NCBI GenBank assembly: GCA_046724665.1
Contig: JBKOWZ010000227.1
Location: forward strand, 1-6,167
Source of the DNA: Actinocrinis sp046724665
GTDB lineage: Bacteria > Actinomycetota > Actinomycetes > Streptomycetales > Catenulisporaceae
Length of the DNA stretch: 6,167 nucleotides
Direction of reading: 5' to 3'
Below the pieces are notes generated by a model, which made no database searches, was not told where the DNA came from, and saw only the letters and a program-made list of their open reading frames with translations. Position numbers and translations under genes: made by a program. Shown piece by piece: positions 1 through 5,725 of this stretch. Position 1 is the stretch's first letter. Every line of letters begins with the position of its first letter.

Positions 1-291
1 GACCGACCAGCGGCGCTTGGTGGGTGTCCCGCCGACCCGCGCGGGGGCGGCGCCGGGCGCGGCCGGGGCGGGCAGCGGCGCGGCCGCGCCCGAGGCGGGT
101 AGGTCGCGGACCAGCGGCTGGAGCTCGGCGTAGGTCCTCGCGGCGTAGGCGTGCTCCAGCCGCTCTTCGAGCTCGTCCATGGTCAGCCGGCCGTGGCCCG
201 CCGCCTCCCGCAGCCGTTCGGCGATCTGCTCGCGATCGGCGTCGGATGCGCGCATCTCCAGCGCGGCGTTCGGGTCCCGGTCGTCTGTCAT
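1..291 (-). CDS. DUF1707 domain protein, N-terminal 97 residues (3' end outside window)
   Basis: Reading the minus strand from ATG at 291 gives 97 codons open to the window edge, so the protein is truncated by the window and not by mutation. Residues 13-65 form a DUF1707 domain: MRASDADREQIAERL at 13-27, then GRLTMDELEERL at 34-45, then AARTYAELQPLVRDLP at 50-65. An Ala/Pro-rich linker follows (66-89) and then a basic TKRRW (91-95). In actinobacterial members this layout usually leads into one or more membrane segments, which would lie off the window. The molecular role of DUF1707 is unknown; it occurs in small membrane-anchored proteins. The start at 291 is preferred over the internal ATG at codon 13, because starting there would remove nothing of the domain but would leave no spacing for a ribosome site. 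No Shine-Dalgarno sequence precedes 291. The gene lies 38 bp downstream of the desaturase on the same strand, so read-through transcription is possible. Confidence 0.85.
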   Translation of the reverse strand, partial: MTDDRDPNAALEMRASDADREQIAERLREAAGHGRLTMDELEERLEHAYAARTYAELQPLVRDLPASGAAAPLPAPAAPGAAPARVGGTPTKRRWSV

Positions 292-298
292 GCCGCAG

Positions 299-304
299 AT
301 TGTA
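299..304 (-). promoter_or_regulatory. Candidate -10 hexamer for leaderless DUF1707 transcript
   Basis: The minus strand reads TACAAT here, followed by seven bases and then the ATG at 291. This is the spacing expected when transcription starts at the A of the start codon, a common arrangement in actinobacteria. There is no Shine-Dalgarno sequence in the short gap, which fits a leaderless mRNA. The -35 region, around 322-328, is weak. TACAAT is a full TANNNT match in GC-rich DNA, but the start point is inferred. Confidence 0.5.
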
Positions 305-329
305 GAAGAACCACGCCCGACTACTTCGG

Positions 330-1313
330 CTACTCCGTCGCCGGCTCCGCTTCCGGCAGCAGCCTGGCGGCGATCCGGTCCGGACGCGGCCAGCGCACGT
401 CGTGCACCCAGCCGAGCCGCTCGAACAGCCAGATGATCCGCGCGGCCACGTCGATCTGGCCGGGCAGCACGCCGTGCCGCGCCGCGGTCGGGTCGGCGTG
501 GTGCGAGTTGTGCCAGCTCTCCCCGAAGGACAGCAGCGCCAGCGGCCAGAAGTTGGTGGCCCGGTCGCGGCTGGCGAACGGCCGGCGGCCGGCCACGTGG
601 CAGATCGAGTTGACCGACCAGGTCACGTGGTGCAGCAGCGCCATCCGGACCACGCCAGCCCAGAAGAACCCAGCGAGCGCCCCGGTCAGGGTGCCGGTGA
701 CCAGCCCGCCGACCAGCGCCGGGCCGGCCAGCGAGACGAAGGTCAGCGGCCCGAAGAGGTAGCCCACGACGCGTATGTCGCGGTCGGCGGCGATGTCGGG
801 GGCGAACCTGGCCCGGTTGCTCAGCTCCCGGCGCAGCATCCAGCCGATGTGCGCGTACACCAGGCCCTTGAACACCGCGCCGGTGCTGGTGCCGAAGCGC
901 CACGGGGAGTGCGGGTCGCCCTCCCGGTCGGAGAAGGCGTGGTGGCGGCGGTGGTTCGCCACCCACTGCACCGGCGAACCCTCGACCGCGAGCGAGCCGG
1001 CGACGGCGAGCGCTATCCGCAGCGGCCTGCGCGCCTTGAACGAGCGGTGCGTGAACAGCCGGTGGTAGCCGACCGCGATGCCCGCCCCGGAGATGAAGTA
1101 GCTGACCGCGAACATGATCACGTCCAGCATCGTCAGCCCCCAGCCCCAGGCGAGCGGGACGACGACGGCGAGGGCGAGCAGGGGCCCGAGCACGAAGACC
1201 CACATCGCGATCCCGGCGGCGAGGTTCTGCGGCGCGTCCAGCAGGGGTCTGGCCTCGGCCTCCCCCGAGAGCCCGGCGGATTGCTCGGACGGTTCGGCGA
1301 TCGCCGAGTGCAT
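330..1313 (-). CDS. Membrane fatty acid (acyl-CoA/acyl-lipid) desaturase, 327 aa
   Basis: This is a di-iron desaturase of the stearoyl-CoA/delta-9 type. It introduces a cis double bond into a long acyl chain using O2 and electrons from a partner reductase/ferredoxin, and so tunes membrane fluidity. All three histidine boxes are present: HRLFTH (84-89), HRRHH (121-125) followed by GDPHSP, and HNSHH (268-272). NSICH (235-239) matches the extra Asn/His metal ligands of the stearoyl-CoA desaturase fold. Hydrophobic stretches at about 35-57, 63-82, 97-112, 183-200 and 204-228 form the membrane part. There is no fused cytochrome b5 domain, so electrons must come from a separate protein. The start at 1313 is chosen because AGGAG (1319-1323) sits 5 nt upstream. 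The frame stays open to 1505, but those added residues are Arg-rich, look non-homologous and cover the leader. The length is normal for bacterial members. Regiospecificity and the acyl carrier (CoA, ACP or lipid) cannot be told from sequence. Confidence 0.93.
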   Translation of the reverse strand: MHSAIAEPSEQSAGLSGEAEARPLLDAPQNLAAGIAMWVFVLGPLLALAVVVPLAWGWGLTMLDVIMFAVSYFISGAGIAVGYHRLFTHRSFKARRPLRIALAVAGSLAVEGSPVQWVANHRRHHAFSDREGDPHSPWRFGTSTGAVFKGLVYAHIGWMLRRELSNRARFAPDIAADRDIRVVGYLFGPLTFVSLAGPALVGGLVTGTLTGALAGFFWAGVVRMALLHHVTWSVNSICHVAGRRPFASRDRATNFWPLALLSFGESWHNSHHADPTAARHGVLPGQIDVAARIIWLFERLGWVHDVRWPRPDRIAARLLPEAEPATE

Positions 1314-1401
1314 GAAGTCTCCTAGCGGAGCCGGGGCCAGGGGCCGTTGTCGTCGGACGTCGTGTCCACAGTGTTGGGCGCGACGCGGAACATCCCCGTG
1401 A

Positions 1402-1416
1402 ACGGCGCAACGCCGT
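1402..1416. promoter_or_regulatory. Perfect 6+6 inverted repeat in desaturase leader
   Basis: ACGGCG-CAA-CGCCGT is a perfect inverted repeat with a 3-base centre. It lies about 90 bp upstream of the desaturase start and downstream of its proposed promoter, so it is in the untranslated leader. It could be a repressor operator (desaturase genes are often controlled by TetR-type lipid-sensing regulators) or an RNA hairpin. GC-rich DNA produces such repeats by chance fairly often, so the function is only a suggestion. Confidence 0.3.
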
Positions 1417-1447
1417 CCCCGGCCTAGTGAGTGAATTGGGGTGTCTG

Positions 1448-1477
1448 AACGTACGCGTCCAAGCGAAGTTTCGGCAA
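1448..1477 (-). promoter_or_regulatory. Candidate desaturase promoter (TTGCCG-N18-TACGTT)
   Basis: On the minus strand a TTGCCG -35 (1477-1472) is followed after 18 bases by a TACGTT -10 (1453-1448). Both fit the housekeeping-sigma consensus of actinobacteria (TTGNCN, TANNNT). Transcription would start near 1441, giving a leader of roughly 128 nt before the ATG at 1313. It is the best-matching pair I found by eye in this gap. Confidence 0.45.
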
Positions 1478-1484
1478 AAGGTGC

Positions 1485-1513
1485 TTGACCTCCCCGCTCA
1501 GGCAACCGACGAT
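1485..1513 (+). promoter_or_regulatory. Candidate promoter for the 1607 membrane-protein gene (TTGACC-N17-GACGAT)
   Basis: TTGACC at 1485-1490 is a strong -35 match. Seventeen bases later GACGAT (1508-1513) matches the -10 only at the A and the final T. The predicted start is near 1520, leaving a leader of about 87 nt. Its -35 lies only 7 bp from the -35 of the oppositely directed desaturase promoter. An imperfect inverted repeat (1515-1522 with 1533-1540, 7 of 8 positions) lies at the start of the predicted transcript. Confidence 0.35.
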
Positions 1514-1606
1514 CGCGTACACATCCAAGCGCGTGTGCGCGTCGTGCGGTAGACGCACTCTGTCACACAGCTTCGGTCGCCGGGGTCATTCGGGGGGAAC
1601 AGGAAG

Positions 1607-2803
1607 ATGCAGCCGAGTCCGCACAGCCCACAGCAACTGCCGCCGGCCATCGTGGCGTACCTGCTCAATGGCGCGAAGATGAACGAGGCGGTGCTCACGC
1701 GGGCGCTGCTGGCGCTGGCTGAGGACGGCTGGCTGCGGATCGAGCCGGAGGACTCCGGCCTGCCGATGGTGCGGATCAACCGGCTGCCCGAGCCGGGTCG
1801 GCTGCGGCCGTCCGAGCAGCTGGCGCTCGATCGCGTCGTGCAGCGCATGGGCACGTTGACACACGTACCGCTGTCCGCGCTGACCAGCAGCGAGGGCGAC
1901 GACCACGCGCCGTGGTGGAAGAGCTTCGGCGAGGCGGTCAAGGCGCAGGCCCAGGACGCCGGTCTGGTCAGGCGCGGCGTGCGCAGCGTCGTGGCATACA
2001 CCGTCCCGTACGGTCTCGCCACGGTCGCGGGCGTCACGACCGCCGTCGCCGCCGGTTCGGTCGGGTTCGGGGTCAGCGCCGCGGTGGCAGCGCTGATCGT
2101 CTGCTCGATCATCGTGCGCACCGCCGGCCGCCCGAAGCCGACCGCCGCCGGGAAGGCCGCCGTCGAGTGGTGGCGGCGGCACGGTGGCAGTTTCGACGGC
2201 GCGGTGATCGCCGACCGGCTGCCGCCGGGCGCGCTTCCCTCCCCGCACTCCCCCGAGGCGCTGGCGGCGCGGGGATCGGCGCCGCTGCCGGACGGCTATG
2301 TCTGGTCGTCGTACGGCGACCGGTGGCACGCGGTCAAGGTGGGCTCGCTGGACGTGCCGTCCTGGGGAAAGCCGTCCGTGGCGGTCGTCCTGGGCCTCGC
2401 GGGCGTCTTCTTCACCCTTCCGGCCGTCGCGTTGGGCGACATCGCGATCGGAGGCGCTCTCGGCACGCTGATATCGGTCGTTCCGCTGACGCTGTTCGGC
2501 GGGCTGATCTTCGGCACCTGGCTGCCCGCGAACCGGCGCCGCGCCGCGATTCCCACGCACGGTACGTTCACCGGTCAGGTGGTGAAGCGTTGGACGTACT
2601 CGGGCGGCGGCGAGGACAACACGACGTACTACTGCGTCTGCATCGACGACGGTGTATCGCCCGAGGGCTGGTCCTTCCGCATCAAACCCCCGCTGTACAG
2701 CCGCTTGCGCGTGGGTGACGTCGTGTCGGTGGAGTTCAATCCGCGCCAGCACAAGGTCAAGCAGATCCAGCTGAACGCATCCGCGCCCGACCCGCGCACC
2801 TGA
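1607..2803 (+). CDS. DUF2207-like membrane protein without the N-terminal domain, 398 aa
   Basis: No biochemical function is known. Residues 11-48 (LPPAIVAYLLNG to GWLRIEP) resemble the cytoplasmic part of DUF2207 (YciQ-like) proteins, a winged-helix-like module, continuing through LRPSEQLALDRVV (66-78) to about 125. Two hydrophobic segments follow (about 127-147 and 152-171). Next come TAAGKAAVEWWRRHGG (179-194), also typical of that family, and two more membrane segments (about 257-277 and 283-305). The C-terminus (315-392) is a polar, probably beta-rich domain with TYYCVCIDDG (340-349), LYSRLRVGDVVSVEFNPR (363-380); similar tails occur in actinobacterial relatives. Full DUF2207 proteins begin with a signal peptide and an extracytoplasmic domain. 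Both are absent here, and a purine-rich GGGGGGAACAGGAAG directly before ATG 1607 supports this as the true start. The protein therefore probably presents both terminal domains to the cytoplasm. The family assignment is from memory of conserved phrases. Confidence 0.85.
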   Translation: MQPSPHSPQQLPPAIVAYLLNGAKMNEAVLTRALLALAEDGWLRIEPEDSGLPMVRINRLPEPGRLRPSEQLALDRVVQRMGTLTHVPLSALTSSEGDDHAPWWKSFGEAVKAQAQDAGLVRRGVRSVVAYTVPYGLATVAGVTTAVAAGSVGFGVSAAVAALIVCSIIVRTAGRPKPTAAGKAAVEWWRRHGGSFDGAVIADRLPPGALPSPHSPEALAARGSAPLPDGYVWSSYGDRWHAVKVGSLDVPSWGKPSVAVVLGLAGVFFTLPAVALGDIAIGGALGTLISVVPLTLFGGLIFGTWLPANRRRAAIPTHGTFTGQVVKRWTYSGGGEDNTTYYCVCIDDGVSPEGWSFRIKPPLYSRLRVGDVVSVEFNPRQHKVKQIQLNASAPDPRT

Positions 2804-2810
2804 CTGACGG

Positions 2811-2844
2811 CCTGACGACCGGTCGAGTGCGTTAACCGGTCAGG
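2811..2844. terminator. Candidate bidirectional terminator between convergent genes
   Basis: The arms CCTGACGACCGGT (2811-2823) and ACCGGTCAGG (2835-2844) can pair over ten bases, with a 3-nt bulge in the left arm and an 11-nt loop. The site lies between the convergent stops of the membrane protein (2803) and the LysR regulator (2840-2842), overlapping the latter. There is no T-tract, as is common for actinobacterial terminators. ACCGGT is itself palindromic, which somewhat inflates the apparent symmetry. Confidence 0.45.
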
Positions 2845-3778
2845 CGGCTGCCAGCGCCTCACTCGCCTTACGCGCGTCCGCCTTCGCATCCGCAGATGCC
2901 TCCCGCAACGCGTGCACCGTGCGCGAGTAGTTCGCTCCTCTGCGCATAGCGGCGGCGATCCGCCGGCGCGGCGCGTCCTGACCGATCGGCAGGACCCTGA
3001 CCGTGTCGGGCACGATCGGCGGCAGGCCGAGCTCGGGTATGACCGTCACGCCGAGCCCCGCGCCGACGATGCCGAGCGCCGCGAGGAAGTCCGTCGTGTG
3101 ATGCGCCGTGCGCGGCTGAAACCCCGCCGCGGCGCAGGACGACGCGATGATCTCGTGGCAGGAGGTCCAGGCGCGCGACTGGATCCACGGCTCGTCGGCC
3201 AGTTCCGCCAGATCCACCGGCCCGGTACGCGAGGCCAGCGGGTGATCGGCCGGCACGACGGCCCGGTAGTCGTCCACGACCAGCGGTTCGAGCACGATGC
3301 GCGGGTCGGCGAGCAGCGGCCGGTTCGGCGCGATCATCACCACCGCGATATCGGCCTCGCCGTCGAGCAGCAGCGCGAGCGACTCCTCGGACTCGGCCTC
3401 CTCGATCTCGATCCGCCAGCCCGGGTTGTCCCGGCCGAGCCGCGCCACCGCCCGCGCGACGAACGTGCCCAGCGCCGTCGGGAAGGCGCTGATCCGGAAC
3501 CGGGCCGCCGCGCCGTCCCGGAAGTCGCGCAGATCGGCGTCGGCGCGCTCGTACCGCTCCAGGATCGCGTCGGCGTGTTCGAGCAGGATGCGCGCGGGCT
3601 CGGTGAGCACCACGCCGCGGCCGCGCCGCTGCACCAGCGTGCAGCCGGTGGACTTGGCCAGGGCCGTGAGCTGCTGGGACACCGCGGACGGTGTCAGGTG
3701 CAGCGCGAGCGCCGCGGCGTTCACCGTCCCGTGGTCCGCCAGCGCGCGCAGCGTCCTCAGATGCCGTGGATCGATCAC
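2840..3778 (-). CDS. LysR-family transcriptional regulator, 312 aa
   Basis: This is a LysR-type regulator of normal length. Residues 4-62 form the N-terminal winged helix-turn-helix; the recognition region NAAALALHLTPSAVSQQLTAL (20-40) has the conserved AVSQQL. A linker helix covers about 63-88. The effector-binding periplasmic-protein-like fold covers about 92-295, including the typical DIAVV (143-147) and GAGLGVTVIPEL (239-250). The Ala/Lys/Asp-rich tail (296-312) looks unstructured. The start is GTG at 3776-3778, because GGGGAGG (3784-3790) lies 5 nt upstream and the protein then begins MIDPRHLRTL, as LysR proteins do. It is divergent from the EamA exporter gene with 118 bp between them, the usual position of a LysR regulator relative to its target. 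The effector is unknown; an amino acid or sulfur metabolite would fit the exporter, but this is inference. Confidence 0.95.
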   Translation of the reverse strand: MIDPRHLRTLRALADHGTVNAAALALHLTPSAVSQQLTALAKSTGCTLVQRRGRGVVLTEPARILLEHADAILERYERADADLRDFRDGAAARFRISAFPTALGTFVARAVARLGRDNPGWRIEIEEAESEESLALLLDGEADIAVVMIAPNRPLLADPRIVLEPLVVDDYRAVVPADHPLASRTGPVDLAELADEPWIQSRAWTSCHEIIASSCAAAGFQPRTAHHTTDFLAALGIVGAGLGVTVIPELGLPPIVPDTVRVLPIGQDAPRRRIAAAMRRGANYSRTVHALREASADAKADARKASEALAAA

Positions 3779-3836
3779 GTCCGCCTCCCCGCGCCGCCCG
3801 AATGCGTCCGGCCTCGCCTCGATTCAGCGTTTCTGG

Positions 3837-3842
3837 ATGATA
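3837..3842 (-). promoter_or_regulatory. Weak candidate -10 for the LysR gene
   Basis: The minus strand reads TATCAT, a TANNNT match, about 59 bp before the GTG start. No good -35 is seen at the normal distance (GACCAG at 17 bp). If it is real, the T-N11-A site at 3856-3870 would overlap the -35 region, which is the usual geometry for LysR autorepression. Confidence 0.25.
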
Positions 3843-3855
3843 TCGCGCAGATCTA

Positions 3856-3870
3856 TTCGCTGGTCCTGAA
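3856..3870. promoter_or_regulatory. LysR-type T-N11-A binding site in divergent promoter region
   Basis: TTC-N9-GAA (TTCGCTGGTCCTGAA) contains an exact T-N11-A (T3857, A3869) with two-fold symmetric flanks, the canonical LysR-type core. It is in the 118-bp gap between the regulator and the exporter, 26 bp before the exporter start. The dyad does not extend well beyond three bases per side. Short motifs of this kind can arise by chance; position makes it credible. Confidence 0.45.
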
Positions 3871-3896
3871 CGATCCCGCGCTGCTTGATTTGAGCC

Positions 3897-4838
3897 ATGA
3901 CCCGCGCAACCGCCCTGCCGCCGCGCCACCTCGCCCTGGCCGCACTGGCCGTGCTGATCTGGGGCGTCAACTTCACCGTGATCGACGCCGGCCTCGCGGC
4001 CTTCCCGCCGCTGCTGTTCGCCTCGATGCGTTTCGCGCTCGTCGCGCTCGCCTGCCTGTTCGTACCGCGGCCGGCGGTCGCCTGGCGCTGGCTGCTGCTG
4101 GTGGGGCTGTTCACCGGGACCGGGCAGTACGCGCTGCTCTACCTCGGCATGGCCGCCGGGATGCCCGCCGGCCTCAGTTCGCTGGTGATGCAGGCTCAGG
4201 TGCCGCTGACCATCCTGGTCGCCACGCTCGCGCTGCGCGAGCGGCCGACCGTCCGGCAGTGCGTCGGCATCGCGGTCAGCGCCGTCGGCCTCGGCCTGGT
4301 CGGCATGGCGCGCGGCGGCTCGGTCACGGCGCTCTCGCTGCTGCTCGTGCTCGGCGCCGCGGCGAGTTGGGCGGTCGGCAACGTCTGCACGCGGGTCGCC
4401 AAGCCGGACAACGGTTTCCACCTGGTGATCTGGTCGTCGCTCGTGCCGCCGCTGCCGCTGCTCGGCCTGTCGCTGCTGCACGAGGGCGCGCACCGCGACG
4501 GCGCGGCGTTCGGCCACGCGGGCTGGAGCGCCTGGCTGTCGCTGGCGTACTCGGTGGTCCTGGCCACGGTCGTGGCGATGGGCGCGTGGTCGTTGCTGCT
4601 CAGCCGGCACCAGGCCGACCGCGTGGTCCCGTTCGCGCTGGCGATCCCGGTCATCGGGCTGGCCACCGGCCGAGTCGTCCATGGCGAGTCGGTGACCGCG
4701 CCGATGCTGCTGGGAACGGCCGTGGTGCTCGTCGGGCTCGCCCTCGTGGTCACTCGCGCCGGCACTCGCGTGCAGGCGCTTCGCCTTCGGCTCACCGACC
4801 CTGGCACGCGCGTCGAGCGGGTTCCCAGCGACCTGTGA
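3897..4838 (+). CDS. eamA: EamA-type DMT-superfamily exporter, 313 aa
   Basis: This is an inner-membrane drug/metabolite transporter with ten predicted helices in two EamA repeats (about 12-136 and 146-286). Landmarks are LIWGVNFTVIDAGL (20-33) in helix 1, GMPAGLSSLVMQAQVPLT (88-105), an ERPT loop (115-118), ASWAVGNV (156-163) opening the second repeat, and PVIGLATG (251-258). The GMPAGL.SLV.QAQ block and the WGVNF opening closely resemble E. coli EamA (YdeD), which exports O-acetylserine and cysteine. Export of cysteine-pathway metabolites or related amino acids is therefore the best guess, but substrate range in this family is broad. The ATG at 3897 is the only sensible start: an in-frame TGA lies at 3891-3893 and later starts fall inside helix 1. 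The ribosome site is poor (only GAG, 2 nt away), suggesting weak or controlled translation. The gene is divergent from the LysR regulator, its likely controller. The symbol denotes family resemblance, not proven orthology. Confidence 0.93.
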   Translation: MTRATALPPRHLALAALAVLIWGVNFTVIDAGLAAFPPLLFASMRFALVALACLFVPRPAVAWRWLLLVGLFTGTGQYALLYLGMAAGMPAGLSSLVMQAQVPLTILVATLALRERPTVRQCVGIAVSAVGLGLVGMARGGSVTALSLLLVLGAAASWAVGNVCTRVAKPDNGFHLVIWSSLVPPLPLLGLSLLHEGAHRDGAAFGHAGWSAWLSLAYSVVLATVVAMGAWSLLLSRHQADRVVPFALAIPVIGLATGRVVHGESVTAPMLLGTAVVLVGLALVVTRAGTRVQALRLRLTDPGTRVERVPSDL

Positions 4839-4846
4839 CGGTCACA
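4834..4846. promoter_or_regulatory. Perfect 13-bp palindrome TGTGACGGTCACA
   Basis: TGTGAC-G-GTCACA is perfectly two-fold symmetric around 4840 and overlaps the exporter stop codon (4836-4838). It is about 50 bp upstream of the candidate acetyltransferase promoter. It resembles the half-sites of CRP-like proteins (TGTGA/TCACA), but the spacing is 3 and not 6, so a CRP/FNR regulator is not the natural reading. A one-base centre makes an RNA hairpin unlikely, favouring a DNA operator if functional. Confidence 0.35.
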
Positions 4847-4856
4847 TGCGGTCGCG

Positions 4857-4882
4857 CGCGGTAACGCACTCGCGGTCACGCG
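4857..4882. repeat. Pair of 12-bp direct repeats, 14-bp period
   Basis: CGCGGTAACGCA (4857-4868) and CGCGGTCACGCG (4871-4882) match at 10 of 12 positions with a 14-bp repeat period. The core CGGTmAC also occurs at 4839-4845 within the neighbouring palindrome, so three copies lie in 45 bp just upstream of the acetyltransferase promoter. Iterated activator or repressor sites are possible. Confidence 0.35.
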
Positions 4883-4892
4883 GCGTCGCCGT

Positions 4893-4921
4893 TTGACCCC
4901 GACCCTTCGGCACGGCATTGT
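4893..4921 (+). promoter_or_regulatory. Candidate acetyltransferase promoter (TTGACC-N17-CATTGT)
   Basis: TTGACC (4893-4898) and CATTGT (4916-4921) are separated by exactly 17 bases and match the housekeeping consensus well, with one deviation in the -10. Transcription would begin near 4928, leaving a short leader of about 24 nt that contains the GGAGAAGGA ribosome site. This is the best complete promoter in the window. Confidence 0.55.
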
Positions 4922-4951
4922 TTCCCAGCATCACCACTGGAGAAGGAAGCC

Positions 4952-5725
4952 ATGGCCGAGACGCCGACCGCTGACACCCTCCTCGCGATCGCCTCCGCAG
5001 GCTGGGGATTCGCCGAGTCCACCGACGTGGACGGCTGGCACCTGCGCGCGTCGGACGGGTTCACCCACCGAGCCAATTCGGCGTGGCCGCTCGGCCCGCT
5101 CACTCGGCCGCTGCCCGAGGTGGTCGAGGCCGTGCGCGCCTGGTACTCGGGGCAGGGCCTTCCGGCGTACATTCAAGTGATCATCGGATCGCAGCTCGAT
5201 CTCGCGCTGGCCGACCTCGGGCACGGCGAGGTCACCGCGCGCGCCCTGCGGCAAACTGCACGCGTCGAGGACGTGCTCGACACCCTGCTGAGCGTGGCGC
5301 CGATCGGCGTCAAGGAGTCGTTCACCGACACGCCCACCGAAGACTGGCTCTCCCTCTACCGTGGCGGAGAGCTGCCGCCGGTCACGAAGGCGGTGCTCGG
5401 ATCCGGCGACACGATGCGGTACGCGACGATCTACGACAGCGAGAGCGGTACGCCGCTCGCGATCGGCCGCGCCTCACTCGCCTCGGCTCCGCAGCGCGAG
5501 GCGCCCGCGCAGTGGGTCGCCGTCAACGCGGTCGAGACGGCGCCTGAGGCGCGGCGACGCGGCCTGGCCAAGCTCGTCATGGACGCGCTGCTGGAATGGG
5601 CCGGCGACAACGGCGCCACCCATGCGTTCCTGGAGGTCACGCCGGAGAACGCACCGGCCGTGGCGCTTTACGACGCGCTCGGGTTCACCACCCACCACGA
5701 GTATCACTACCGCGTGATCCATTAA
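4952..5725 (+). CDS. GNAT-family N-acetyltransferase with extra N-terminal domain, 257 aa
   Basis: The C-terminal part (about 120-257) is a GNAT acetyltransferase that uses acetyl-CoA. Motif A is AVNAVETAPEARRRGLAKLVMDALLEWA (190-217), with the pyrophosphate loop RRRGLA (201-206). Motif B is FLEVTPENAPAVALYDALGF (226-245), in which Tyr240 is at the usual general-acid position. The N-terminal 115 residues form a separate domain with GWHLRASDGFTHRANSAWPLG (28-48) and YIQVIIGSQLDLALADLGHG (73-92). It looks like the degenerate first domain seen in a group of actinobacterial two-domain GNAT proteins, related to mycobacterial Rv0428c as far as I recall. The acceptor (small amine, amino acid or protein) cannot be told. 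ATG 4952 is supported by GGAGAAGGA (4939-4947) and a promoter immediately upstream. It is followed after 55 bp by a methyltransferase on the same strand. Confidence 0.92.
   Translation: MAETPTADTLLAIASAGWGFAESTDVDGWHLRASDGFTHRANSAWPLGPLTRPLPEVVEAVRAWYSGQGLPAYIQVIIGSQLDLALADLGHGEVTARALRQTARVEDVLDTLLSVAPIGVKESFTDTPTEDWLSLYRGGELPPVTKAVLGSGDTMRYATIYDSESGTPLAIGRASLASAPQREAPAQWVAVNAVETAPEARRRGLAKLVMDALLEWAGDNGATHAFLEVTPENAPAVALYDALGFTTHHEYHYRVIH

Noticed and set aside
402..1325. 307-codon plus-strand frame opposite the desaturase
   Set aside because: It is antisense to a gene with all three histidine boxes intact. The product is Glu/Arg/Pro/Gly-rich low complexity.
1314..1505. N-terminal extension of the desaturase to the ATG at 1505
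   Set aside because: The added 64 residues are Arg/Cys/His-rich and unlike desaturase N-termini, while ATG 1313 has an AGGAG at ideal spacing. The proposed promoter also lies inside this stretch.
1515..1540. Imperfect inverted repeat (GCGTACAC / GTGTGCGC) as a regulatory hairpin before the 1607 gene
   Set aside because: It has one mismatch in eight with a 10-nt loop in Gc-rich DNA, too weak to list as its own feature; it is mentioned under the promoter only.
1586..2752. 388-codon minus-strand frame opposite the DUF2207-like gene
   Set aside because: It is Arg/Gln/Asp-rich with no domain, opposite a gene with a good ribosome site and clear membrane segments.
2868..4682. Open reading frame of 604 codons on the minus strand across the LysR and EamA genes
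   Set aside because: It is a shadow frame from GC-rich codon bias: the product is Arg/Gly/Ala/Asp-rich with no recognisable domain, and it runs through two clearly real genes and their divergent promoter gap.
4834..4846. CRP/FNR-type binding site
   Set aside because: The half-sites TGTGA and TCACA are present but are 3 bp apart instead of 6, so the standard CRP site is not matched. It is kept only as an unassigned palindrome.
2912..4864. Open reading frame of 650 codons on the plus strand over the same region
   Set aside because: It has the same low-complexity Arg-rich composition, is antisense to the LysR gene and in another frame of the exporter, and has no convincing ribosome site or domain.
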